Of a DNA stretch of 64,000 nt, positions 35,908 to 45,639 are shown in pieces; positions within the stretch are counted from its first letter, which is position 1, and each line of letters starts with the position of its first letter. Source of the stretch: Neoechinorhynchus agilis (taxonomy: Eukaryota; Acanthocephala); NCBI GenBank assembly GCA_051530055.1, contig CM121341.1, positions 3,100,001 to 3,164,000 on the forward strand, read 5' to 3'. Both the position numbers and the translations under genes were made by a program. A model generated the notes under the pieces. The model was not told the origin of the DNA and ran no database searches. It saw only the letters and a list, made by a program, of their open reading frames with translations.

Positions 35908-37578
35908 ATGAGCTATACAAGTACATCAGCAGCAGCAGCAACAGGGGATGATAAACAGTCGAGCCCAGCGCCTACTGCACCACCCAATGCACCTGTTCAA
36001 TCACCAAAATCTACTTATTCTTACAAATCTAATATCACTCCGAGAAGCACCATGGTTCAACGTAGATCCGGCGCTACTGGCATTTCTGGACAACTTCCAC
36101 AAATGATGACTCGTGTCTCTCACAGCGTTGTCAGCGGTCCTTCCGGATACGCCCCATCGTCTTCTTCGGCCTATGGAACCCTTAGCAGTCTTGTTAGTGC
36201 AGGCGTACCCATGCGTCCTCGTGGAACCGGCGGAATGGTGGCTTTGAATGAGACCCGAGAAAGGGAAAAGCGTGAACTTTCTCTACTTAACGATAAGTTT
36301 GCTCAATATGTCGAAAAAGTGCGATTCTTGGAAGCTCAAAACAAGAAACTTCAGCTAGAACTTGAAGCACTTCAAAATAAAGCTGGACAGGGGTCAAGTC
36401 GTATTAAAGAAATGTATGAAATCGAAATGCAGGAAGCACGAAAACTTATTGATGATACTGGACGTGATCGGGCTGATGCTGAAGTTAAGGCACGAGAAGC
36501 TGAACAGGAAGCTTCACAGCTGAAGAAACGTTACCAGGACGCATTGGCTAGTCGATCTTCAGATCGTCAGCAGATTGACGCGATTGAACAGGAAATTGCT
36601 GAAAATGAAGCAAAGATAAATTTGTTGAGACGCCGATTAACAGATATCGAAGACGAAGGTAGGCGATTTAAAGCAGAATCACAGCGTCTTATCAATGAGA
36701 TAAGTCGCCTGGGAAATGAACTTCAAAATGAAAGCTTCGCAAAGTCGACCCTCGAAGCCGAAAAAATGGGTCTTGAAGATGAACTGAATATGCTAAGGCA
36801 AATGCACGAAGCCGAATTGAATGACATGAGATCAAAGACCGTAGTGGACGTCGGTCTTGACCCTTCTCACTTTTTTAGAAATGAACTAGCTAATGCGATT
36901 CGTGAAATCCGAGCTGAATATGAAAATGCAACAGAGCAACAACGATCAGAGCTCCATAATCGATACATGATGCACTACAATGAATTGGTTATGCGTCATC
37001 AACGTCCGGAACTAGATCCTAATCAATACGAACAACACCGTTTGCAGGAGCAGAAATTGCAAGTAACTCTTAAGACTACCCGAAATGAGAGTGCACATAT
37101 GAAAGCACGAAATGAGCAGTTGGCGGAACGTATTCGAGAGATACAGTCAATGTTGGAGAATGAGAAGGACGAAGGGGAACGACTGGTTCGAAGTCGTGAA
37201 AAGGAATTATCTGATCTTAAATCGAGATTAGACGAACTTCTAAAGGAGTACGACGACGTCTCAAACACGAAAACGTCTTTGGAAAAGGAAATATCGCAGT
37301 ATAGGGAACTACTAGAGGGGACCATGAACCGAGATGGTCTTCGACAGGTAGTAGAGCACATTGAAGAGGAAGCAAGGAAACTCGAATCAGAGAGGCTCAC
37401 CAACGCTATAACCTCAGGCCCGAGTCTTTATTCAAGCAGCTCATCAACGAGATACATTACTTCACCGATGGGTCAAGGAGTCGGTTCCGCCGTCAGTAGT
37501 CTTGGTGGATTAGGTGGAGGAAATACTAAACCGTCCGCTTATTCCAGAACTTACCAAACGCCAAAGGATTTGAACTAA
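35908..37578 (+). CDS. cytoplasmic intermediate filament protein, intronless
   Basis: A 556-residue protein in a single exon. Head: residues 1-110, Ser, Ala, Pro and Gly-rich. Rod: starts at N-E-T-R-E-R-E-K-R-E-L and LNDKFAQYVEKVRFLEAQNK (coil 1A motif), with a long coil 1B carrying RRRLTDIEDEGRRFKAESQR as in protostome filaments. Coil 2 ends with T-S-L-E-K-E-I-S-Q-Y-R-E-L-L-E-G, the consensus rod end. The tail is short (about 60 residues, Ser and Gly-rich) and has no lamin-tail domain, unlike nematode IFA/IFB types. Such proteins form cytoskeletal filaments in epithelia. The lack of introns is unusual for the family. It begins just after a splice acceptor at 35899. Confidence 0.9.
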   Translation: MSYTSTSAAAATGDDKQSSPAPTAPPNAPVQSPKSTYSYKSNITPRSTMVQRRSGATGISGQLPQMMTRVSHSVVSGPSGYAPSSSSAYGTLSSLVSAGVPMRPRGTGGMVALNETREREKRELSLLNDKFAQYVEKVRFLEAQNKKLQLELEALQNKAGQGSSRIKEMYEIEMQEARKLIDDTGRDRADAEVKAREAEQEASQLKKRYQDALASRSSDRQQIDAIEQEIAENEAKINLLRRRLTDIEDEGRRFKAESQRLINEISRLGNELQNESFAKSTLEAEKMGLEDELNMLRQMHEAELNDMRSKTVVDVGLDPSHFFRNELANAIREIRAEYENATEQQRSELHNRYMMHYNELVMRHQRPELDPNQYEQHRLQEQKLQVTLKTTRNESAHMKARNEQLAERIREIQSMLENEKDEGERLVRSREKELSDLKSRLDELLKEYDDVSNTKTSLEKEISQYRELLEGTMNRDGLRQVVEHIEEEARKLESERLTNAITSGPSLYSSSSSTRYITSPMGQGVGSAVSSLGGLGGGNTKPSAYSRTYQTPKDLN

Positions 37579-37753
37579 AACAAGGTTGTGGGCAAATTTA
37601 ATTAGAATGTTTTTGTGTGTGTGCCAGTGCGAAAAGTGATAAAAAACAAGAAAATGTAGTCACTTTCAAATGTGATAGACGAAGCGAATCTTCTCTTGTA
37701 GAAATATCTCCGGATTTCAAAATCTAAATTTTACACAATTTTTTATAGCAATG

Positions 37754-38275
37754 TGTTTCTTATAAAGATTCACTTAATCTCGGAACAGAAATCATTCACA
37801 CCACCGCTCTTGATCACTCAACTGCCTTCCTGGTGTAACGGTCGAAAGGACGGATACAGCGTTCCTTCTCGTTGCTTAGTTAGACTTTTGTTTTGTAGGA
37901 GGAATGCTCGTGATCTCGGATCGCCAGTGATTCGTCTCATTCTCTTGGGTAATTGATTTACAAGGTCATGTGCCGCGGTACCAAACGACCCGAGCGTCTC
38001 GACTCCAAAGGGAACAAAATAATGATTTCGACTCCCTCAGCGGCGGGAAGCCCTGCTGATCAACCGTAAATTGGGTAGTGCGGTCGGGTGCAAGCGGGGA
38101 TCTCGGCTGCGAACGGGAAAACCTGAACCGCCGAGACGAATTGACAGGAAGCATGGACCTCTTGTGAACTCCCTTTGTGTGTTTTAGAGTATCAAGGAAC
38201 CTGAAGAAGGCGTGAGGCGCCGAAATATCGGATTCAATAAAAGATTGTGTGTCCCTCAACGTCTAAAAAATCAAA
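37754..38275 (+). mobile_element. likely Penelope-like element end with ribozyme-like motif
   Basis: A GC-rich patch in AT-rich surroundings. At 38200-38240 CCTGAAGAAGGCGTGAGG runs on into CGCCGAAA: C-U-G-A-N-G-A, a 4-bp GGCG/CGCC stem, then GAAA, as in the hammerhead ribozyme core known from Penelope-like elements. Stems I and III could not be drawn with confidence. The coding content is too short and broken to prove the family. Confidence 0.4.
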
Positions 38276-39479
38276 AAAACTAACGGAGTTTGTTTGCAAA
38301 TCTTATATTTGCGATAAATTAGAACTCATATTGAGATCCAAATTTAGACGGTGCTAAATACTCAAATTCATCGTCCATCGGCTATTTTTATTGAAATTAC
38401 ATAAAGCGCAGAGTTTGATTGCCATAAAAATATGAACAAATTATTCTGAATTTCAAGTTTTCGTATCGTAGTTGCCTAGCTGTTCCGCGTTGAACCGGAC
38501 TTGATTCCTTACAAATTCCACCTACTATTTTAAAGAATTTCGAGGAGTTTTTTTTTATAGCCAATGATTTAGTCAAACACATTTCCCAAGAAGTCCCAAT
38601 GGCCCACAGCTCGCTCTGTAGGATCGCTATTCGAAGGGCAAATGAACGTCCCGCACGAATTCTTCTTTTAATTGGAATTTGATTTAAAATCAGTTGGACG
38701 CCATTAGTATAAAGCTTTTTGATTAAAGGTTTTGCGTCGATACAAATCTTTTTTTAAGGAACACGATCCATTGTTTTTGGTTATTGGAATCTGATCTCCG
38801 ATGTGAGGAGTTTGTCGTCCTTATTTACAGAATTAATATTCTATAAATTCACTTCCAATCGAAAGTTAAACTAATCGTAATCGTAGACAAAAAGATGGTT
38901 AATCTCCAATATTTTCACTGTCAACGTTAATACTCTTCGCGGTTTCGTGAGGGACATCCATTTCATTGATAGATGTTGCATGTTTAAACAATTCAATAAG
39001 TTCATTTCGTTTTGTAGGATCGGAATCCTTTTAAAATTTTACCATTGAAATCAGCGCATAAGAAATTCTCACAGTGTTTTATCATATCTGAACCCCGTCA
39101 TCGAACTACTGATTAAATTCAGGTGTCTTTTATGAACATCAATGTTCAAACTAAATGTATAGATTTAAAGAGCTAAAAATACAGTAAAGTCAGGTGAAAA
39201 AGCTTTAAAAGTAGATCTAGAAAAGTTAATTTGATCTTAAGTTTATTGAAGTTTTGTAATCGATAATCGACGTTATTGGTCTAAAAATTGAAAGACGACT
39301 AACTGAAGAACTATGGCAGCTGTTGCAACTCCGAAAAAACAGATTTTTAAATCAGCGCGTTGAAATGAACTAAATGAACATAATCAATAAACGACAGCTA
39401 TATTATTAACGTCGGAAATCGCATTGTTATATATCGTCAAAGGTCATAACAGTGAAAGATCACTAAATATAATATATCA
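38276..39479. other. gene-free AT-rich stretch
   Basis: No domain-bearing frame or RNA gene seen. Confidence 0.45.
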
Positions 39480-40560
39480 TTGTCCTCGGGGTAAATTTTA
39501 TTGTACGTTGGAGAATCCTGTCCCCGGTGTTATCGATACTCATTTATTTATTTGAGAAATATTTCGCAAAGTTTTCCTTGCCTCTTAATCTCTATCTAAA
39601 ATGGAGATGACATATGCAGCATGCACAGCCGGTCATTTCTGGATATCCGCGGGTTTGCTAATACCCGAAGTGTGGGGGTTCGATCCGCACACACCTCCTT
39701 CTGTTTGTTGCCGAATAATTTGTTCGTCATATTTCGGAACTTTGGTAGCTCCAGAGTAAAGTTCGATTTATTGCCTTCCATCGTTGGATTTCCCCGGATG
39801 TGAATGGCCTCAAAAATCAGTCTTCTTCTAAGATCCGGTTCGCTGGTTATGAATCTCGCCTTTTCAAAATCCACCTTGTGCTGGGTTGTTTGCTGGTGGT
39901 TTGAGATTGCTGTGGATTTGTCGAAAGTCCTGCAAGCCTGTTTATGCTGCGAGATCCATTTCTCGATCTCTTGTATAGCTTGTCCAGCGTAGACCTTTGA
40001 GCATTCTGCACAATATTTGGTCTCTTGTTTGTTTTTCCTCTTGAGAATACCCGCAATGGATGCGCCCGTTTGTTGCAAATCAAGAGATTTGGAGCGAGGT
40101 AGTTGAGACGCCTCAGTTTTCTGGTCGCTGTGTAACTTATGTGGTGAAAGCCGGTGTATTTGAAGGAGATGCTTGTGGTTTCCTTCTTCTTCCGATGGCC
40201 GATATGTGTTGCTGTTTTGAGACCGATTTTGATGGCCAATTCAGAGAAGCCTCGTGATCTGAGAACTTTGGTGATCCTTTATTTCTCTTCTTCCCAATCC
40301 CTGCTTTCTGAAGAAATCATCCTGGCCTTCTTGAAGTAGGACGTTACCGCTGTGATTTTGTAATGGAACGGTCGGTGGCTCGACCAGTGAGGTGAACTCC
40401 ATGGTATACTTGGTTTGCGGTAGAGCTGCGTTTTGATGTTGCCTTTATCATCGTGTTTTATCCTTACGTCCCATCGACCGACGAAAACCCCATACGTGAC
40501 ATTTTTAGGTGAACTTATAATCATTGTTGTGCTTTTGTATTTAAACGGGAATTTCATTTG
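39480..40560 (-). mobile_element. Penelope-like element: RT end plus GIY-YIG endonuclease
   Basis: On the minus strand a piece coding RIKHDDKGNIKTQLYRKPS matches the reverse transcriptase end of Penelope-like elements (V-Y-R-K-P-T block). It is followed by a GIY-YIG endonuclease region: Y-C-A-E-C-S-K-V-Y-A-G-Q, W-I-S-Q-H-K-Q-A, SNHQQTTQHKVDFEKA and RRRLIFEAIHI. The upstream domains are missing and the frame is broken. The tail, from about 39560 down to 39490 (CCGAGGACAATGATATA), also occurs twice in the fragment at 49302-49533. Confidence 0.75.
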
Positions 40561-41335
40561 GTTATAGAATTCGCTTTGAACAGTTTAAAAAATCTGCTAT
40601 TTATGATGCCCAATTTTGATTATCAAAAACGACGATGGTGCTCGAAATTTTGGCTGCCCAGTTACATGAACAGTCGAATACGTCGACTACACAATCGGCA
40701 GAAAAGCTTGTTGGCAGCTAAAAGCAAAATGATTACACTTGGAGCAAACTTTATTGAATGCGGTAAAGCAAGAGATCTATGAAGACGGCGCATCCATTAA
40801 TAAGCAAGGAGAGGATGCAGATTTTGTTCAGGATGAGATTGTAAGCATAGAGATGGACTTAAACGGTCGTGTAAGAACTGTAAAGGAATGAAAAAAAATG
40901 ATTATTTCTAGGAATTGGCTTTGATTGACTAGTTCATTAAGGAGCATTGTTTCAGCATCCCTGGCAGCCGACAGAGGGCATTGGAATCATGGTTAATCCC
41001 AAAGTAACCAGATTAAGTATCAGATCTGAAAGCAATGTAATAAAGAAGTTGGGGGGCAGCAGTCGGCTGGCTGATAATTGCAGGAGATCTGCCAATTGTT
41101 CGAAGATATCAGGCAACTTTACCGTTTAAGGACTAGTGTTTTGTTTCACTTCTCAGAGCAGAAGAGAGGCAAAATCAATGTATCGACGATCTCGGTAGAA
41201 GCCAAGTATTTTTGATTAATCCTTAGATGATCGAGTCTTGTACGATTCGAGATTTTTTATGTCCTTTATATTTTCCTGCTCCACTTAAATTCCAATACAG
41301 CTCTGCCCGTTCTCGAAAAAATCTAATGTTTATGC
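40561..41335. other. unresolved stretch, possible gene remnant
   Basis: On the plus strand 40640-40890 shows frame-shifted pieces that look coded: LEILAAQLHEQSNTSTTQSA and then TLLNAVKQEIYEDGASINKQ followed by GEDADFVQDEIVSIEMDLNG. They do not join in one frame and I do not know the family. Either short introns or decay could explain this. Confidence 0.3.
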
Positions 41336-41676
41336 TTAATTGAAAAGTTTAAGGCTCTTAAACAAATCGCTAACGTCTTTTTTAGGATAAGGTTTCAGCG
41401 CTATACAGGTTCCAAGATTTTCAGGGTTTTCAATCCAGACTTTATACTTTATGTTCCTCTCAGACAATGACAGCTGAATGTTATTCAACTCCTTTTCGCC
41501 GTCGTACTCGAGAGCAATTTTGTGCATGTTGTCAATATCGTTCAAATATGAAAGAGTTAAGTGATCCTCGTAGTTCCGAAAGATTACAGCGGTAGCACGG
41601 TGGCAAGCTTGAGCAATGAGGGCGCAGGCTAATTTAAATCTTTCCTTAGAACAATGTATTGGACCGGCGACGACAT
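41336..41676 (-). CDS. PTRHD1: PTRHD1-like peptidyl-tRNA hydrolase domain protein, one frameshift
   Basis: The start at 41676 reads M-S-S-P-V-Q-Y-I-V-L-R-K-D-L, matching V-Q-Y-L-V-L-R-K-D-L of PTRHD1. The rest, in the next frame, is LACALIAQACHRATAV, then Y-L-N-D-I-D-N-M-H-K and KVWIENPENLGTCIALKPYP, ending F-K-S-L-K-L-F-N. Length (about 113 codons) and motif order fit the family, which has a Pth2 fold; the PTRHD1 role is not well settled. The two frames change at about 41630, near RKDL, and one base seems lost after TTTAAA. Too short a gap exists there for an intron, so this is a real mutation or a sequence error. Single exon. Confidence 0.75.
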
Positions 41677-41914
41677 TCGTAGATTTAAAAAAGGGATCTT
41701 ATGCGATTCGAACGTTTCTATGTAAAATATTAAGACTTATTTAAACAAAGATTTATCCCAATTTACATTCTCACTATCTCGAAAGCGAAACGCAGACATT
41801 TTGACCTGTCGCCAAGTATTCCATCCTAATTTCTGAAACCTCGAATCCGAATTTATAAAAAAGAGAATCGTAGATGCAAAGAGGGGCGTCCGTACACGAA
41901 AAGCCGTAAACCTA

Positions 41915-42370
41915 ATTAAATGGATGAAATTTTTCGATTGAAGATTGGCAGAAGGTGTGCTTTAAAGCATTTCTCAAAGACCTTAGAGAAGAAAGTTAAG
42001 ATAGAAATGGGTCGAAAACTTGCGATGAATATAAGTTTACCAGCTTTCGGGAGCAATGAAACCCGAGAAGTTTTAAGGCAATTTGGGAAAATTCCGGTCT
42101 TGAAACTTTGGTTGGTTATGTGGGTTAGTGGATCAATTATATCTGGGATGATAAAACGAATAGGCCAGTAGGAAAAGGAGATTCAGGGAACCACAAAGTT
42201 GTGCATTGATAGAGTTTAGTGCAGCAAGGAAGTCCGAGTTTGAGGGGTTGGAGAAAGATTTTCGTGTTTTCAAACCATAGGTGAATGGAATAGGAGGCGA
42301 GTTTATGTACAAGAAAGGCCTTACGCGAGTTGAGAATGTGATTAGCAAAAGAGAATTGAAGGCGAGGGAA
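41915..42370 (-). mobile_element. LINE reverse transcriptase fragment
   Basis: Minus-strand frames read T-H-I-T-N-Q-S-F-K-T-G-I-F-P, then FRPISILTFFSKVFEKCF, the early reverse transcriptase block of Jockey/CR1-type LINEs (fP..lK, then yRPISlL..lsKvfEk). Frame broken, both ends missing. Confidence 0.65.
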
Positions 42371-42637
42371 ATCAGGGTTGCATGCGTGTTATGCTTTTTC
42401 CACCTTTATTTTTAGCATAAAAGACATATTTTAGGGAAATGATGACAATGGAAAATCGAATATTAAAACAGAAGTTGATGATCGTTGAAATCGAATTCTT
42501 CAGAATATCGAATTTCCCAGTTTTCTTAAAATCACAACTAAGCTGACTTGTCATAAAGGTTAACTGATTTATTGAGTAAATAATAATTAATTTTGGTTAA
42601 TTTGGAGCAAATGAAAGGCTGAACACTTTCCCCAAAG

Positions 42638-43557
42638 CTACATTTGATCATATAGAAGTGGATCGCCTATGTCTGATCGTGGCGTATCCATAGACCTCTC
42701 CGAATGAAGGGAATCCGTTTTAATTGGGCCAGAATGGTTGTCTAATTGATTAAGTTGGATGGCTTCTTCATCTGGGAAATATTTCAGTGGAGAAACAAGC
42801 GTCTCAGAAAACTCTTTTGATGATTTCTTCACCTTGGCGAATTGATTAACTACAGGATTCGCTTTTAAAGTACTTAAATTTAAATAATTGAATTATACTT
42901 AATAGAAATTGATCATTTCTTACCCGCTGCGGTGCAGATACTTTGGTCGTATCTCAGTAAATCCATCATCAAACAATCTGAGAATATTCGTGCCGATAAT
43001 ATACGTCGCTGTTTGGGAGAATACAAAGGCTAAGATCGAGAAAAGGCAGCTTCCCATCGCCAAATAAAATGGATAGCAAAATCCATGGCCATTCTCGTTG
43101 ACGTATAAAGTAAATGATCCCATTCCCATTAGTTGATAGGTCACTAAAGACGAATATCAAGAATATTTACAATAGTAGGCGACACTTACAAGAGATTTGT
43201 CCAAAAACAGAGGAAAGTTGCAGCCACAATATCCGAACTCGTCCTTGGCATAGAAAATGAGACACGGCCATGAGAAAAGCCGCAGTTTCGATTCCTGCGC
43301 TCATAAGCAGCAATGTGCGCATTAGTCCTCCTAACGAAAGCGATTTTATAAAAGAAACAAGAAGGAAACTCACCTTCAATGAGAAGGAAATAAATCGGAG
43401 ACATGGATGAATGTCCGGAGATTCTGATGGTGATTTTCGCATCCGGAACTCGCGACCATGGATGATTGCTGCACAGTGAGACCCAACTTAAGATTGAACT
43501 TGCAAAGAACAAAATCGCAGTTGCGATACTCAATGCTTTGAACTTTGTAGGATTCAT
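42638..43557 (-). CDS. four-transmembrane protein (claudin/TMEM-like fold)
   Basis: Four exons join in phase: 43557-43374, 43330-43190, 43143-42924 and 42872-42638, with introns of 43, 46 and 51 nt, giving 259 residues. Membrane segments: LSIATAILFFASSILSWVSL, TLLLMSAGIETAAFLMAVSH, ILWLQLSSVFGQISCLTYQL and FYLAMGSCLFSILAFVFSQT. A cytosolic tail of about 80 residues is Ser and Asp-rich and ends Y-D-Q-M. Topology resembles claudin/PMP22-like proteins, but the W-GLW-C-C signature of claudins is not evident, so the family is open. The start is the only Met before TM1. Confidence 0.75.
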
Positions 43558-44639
43558 TAGGCGTTATCGATCAATCTGTCGGAGTTTATGATGGGTGCAG
43601 GATATTCTTAAATCACATTCGTTTCACACTACAAACATTTTCCGTACAAATATGTTTTTCTTATTGTTTGGAGTTTTGAAGGCAAACAACAAACATTTAT
43701 TGTATATTTTTGTTTATCAAAAAACTCATGACGGGTCGAGATCAACTTTCTCAAAAACCGTTTAAACCGCAAACGAGAATTGCACCAAGACACTAAAGTC
43801 CATTTTGCCTAAAAAATGAATTATCAAGCGATTCAATTAAAGAGATACACAATTTTGGGTACAATCGCAGTTTTCGACAATCGAGCTATGAATTTAATAT
43901 AAATTTAAGAAGGTAATGTAAAAAGCCAAAACAACTAAACAATTATGACACAAAAACTATTAATTCGTGGAAAATGTCGGATTTTCGCCGCGAGAAGCGT
44001 CACAAATTCCGAAAAATTGCACAAAAGGGATAACAATCTCGAAAATTCCGGTCCTCGGATATCACAAGGAAATTATCAGATTTCTTTCCTTTCGTCTTGT
44101 TTCCAATCATCAGTAAATTTTGAATTACTGGGAATTAATTGAATGCACTGACAAACACACAACAGGTTTTATTCATTATTCACACCCAGAAAAGATGTAC
44201 CGAGCAATGCTCGATGTTTCAGCTTGGGATCGTTTTAACGATTAAATTCAATAAATTAGCGTTTGAAGGCATTTACGGTTAGCGAATAATTTCTTTTGAG
44301 TAAAATCTTAATGCCTTTCGGCAGCATGCGAACTACGTACGGAGTGTGTCCAGAAGGCTGACCATCAATGAAAGTTAAATCCGTGGCTTGCTGAGCGCGT
44401 TTCTTCGAAGTTAGTAGACGGGGAGATGTCCGAAGAGCAGATCGCCTTTTATCATCAATGGACAGTCTAACCAAAGATAACGAAGAAACTTTACGAATTC
44501 TTCGTTCCAAGCCTCCCAGTGACGGCGATCAGCTGTAATTCGTGGAATCCTCCTCTATTGTTAAGATCCGTTATATTTTATCATCGAAATCAGAATTGAA
44601 GATGGTAATCTCCTGATTTGATAACGGATCAGCTCACGA
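43558..44639. other. gene-free stretch
   Basis: Small frames at 43945-44510 show no domain. A weak pair, GATCCGTTAT and its complement, lies at 44565-44630. Confidence 0.4.
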
Positions 44640-44963
44640 GCTTGACGGACTCCACTCCCAACTTCTCAAGGATATGACTTCTTATTCAGTAGGTGGCGCT
44701 GCTCAGTCCCTTTAAGATGCATTGGCACGTACCAATTTGCAAGGGGAGAATTGATTCTGAAAGCAATCGAGCTATTTTTCGGCGCATCTTTGTGTGCCCT
44801 CGCGAAAAAGGAAGGTGGGATTCATCTCATTGCAATTGGAACAACTCTGCGTCGCTTAGCAGCGAAATTTTTAAACAGAAGCATTGCGAAAATTGTGGGC
44901 ACGAAGCTTCGTCCGACTGAGATAGGCTGCTGCGCACCTTCTGACGCCGAGGCGATTGTTGAT
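44640..44963 (+). mobile_element. non-LTR reverse transcriptase fragment
   Basis: The frame from 44751 reads I-E-L-F-F-G-A-S-L-C-A-L, K-K-E-G-G-I-H-L-I-A-I-G and TLRRLAAKFLNRSIAK, then L-R-P-T-E-I-G-C. This is the K-K-x-G-G-I-R-P-I-A-V-G then T-L-R-R-L block of a widespread animal non-LTR reverse transcriptase. Only this finger region remains; it stops where a half foldback begins. Confidence 0.6.
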
Positions 44964-45050
44964 TAACTTCAGTTTCAATCAGCGATGTTTGGTTCAAAAA
45001 ATAGATTTATCTTGAAAATTTTCGGCCTTTTGGTTGGCTTTCTTGAGTCA
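44963..45050. repeat. half copy of the 33.9-kb foldback arm
   Basis: CTTCAGTTTCAATCAGCGAT and the following AATAGATTTATCTTGAAAAT match the left arm of 33944-34139 (roughly nine of ten bases). The opposite arm is absent. Confidence 0.7.
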
Positions 45051-45055
45051 ATCTA

Positions 45056-45620
45056 CAATTTAAAAGAAGCATGGTCAAATAGTTTATCCGGTGCGACTCG
45101 CAGACTGAGTTTGTAGTCAGCTTTGTTACCAACAAAAGTATCCGTTTGCGTGATAATGATGGCTTCCATAGTCACTCTGTCGCGTCTTACGACACTCCTC
45201 GCCAGAACCTCGACGCCATCAAAACTGATTTCATGCCCACTACCATTGATCTGGGAAGCTATCGCCGAGCTCACATCCAACTTTTTGATAGCTGCTCTTC
45301 TGCGCTCATCAGTCCTTCAGTTTATAGATTGTTCGTTTGTCCCACATATGACAGACTGCAATTCGAATATGGAATCTATAGACACATCCAGCAGGAACAT
45401 CCTCATTCTTCGGTCCGAGAATTCCTTGGAGAGTTCTGCCCTTCCTACTATACATAGTGAACACTTTGTCCCCATCGATTCGTTTGATCAGGGTGTCTAT
45501 TTTTGCATTCCAACTATCATTGATGAATGGTGTCCCGATAAATTGCTTCTTTTCCTCCTGATTGAATGTTCTCACCAGAGGAACATATCGAGCCTCCCTC
45601 ATACATTTCTCAATGTTGGG
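45056..45620 (-). mobile_element. Penelope-like element: GIY-YIG region remnant
   Basis: Minus-strand frames give D-S-W-N-A-K-I-D-T-L-I-K, PAGCVYRFHI and I-A-S-Q-I-N-G-S-G-H-E-I-S-F-D, then V-E-V-L-A-R-S. These match the linker (G-x-VYxIxC) and C-terminal half of the Penelope-type GIY-YIG domain (GHxIDFDxxxVLARE). Degenerate and missing its reverse transcriptase; the Ty3/gypsy remnant starts directly beside it. Confidence 0.6.
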
Positions 45621-45639
45621 TACACACTTTTAGTTTGTT

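Noticed and set aside
37023-37403. 126-codon frame antisense to the filament gene
   Set aside because: Ser-rich mirror of the coiled-coil codons; no motif of its own.
39660-39705. tRNA-like T-arm (GGTTCGATCC) near CGGGTTTGCTAATACCCG
   Set aside because: No acceptor stem, D-arm or anticodon arm fits; the bases are the coding end of the Penelope-like element and recur in its other copy at 49.4 kb.
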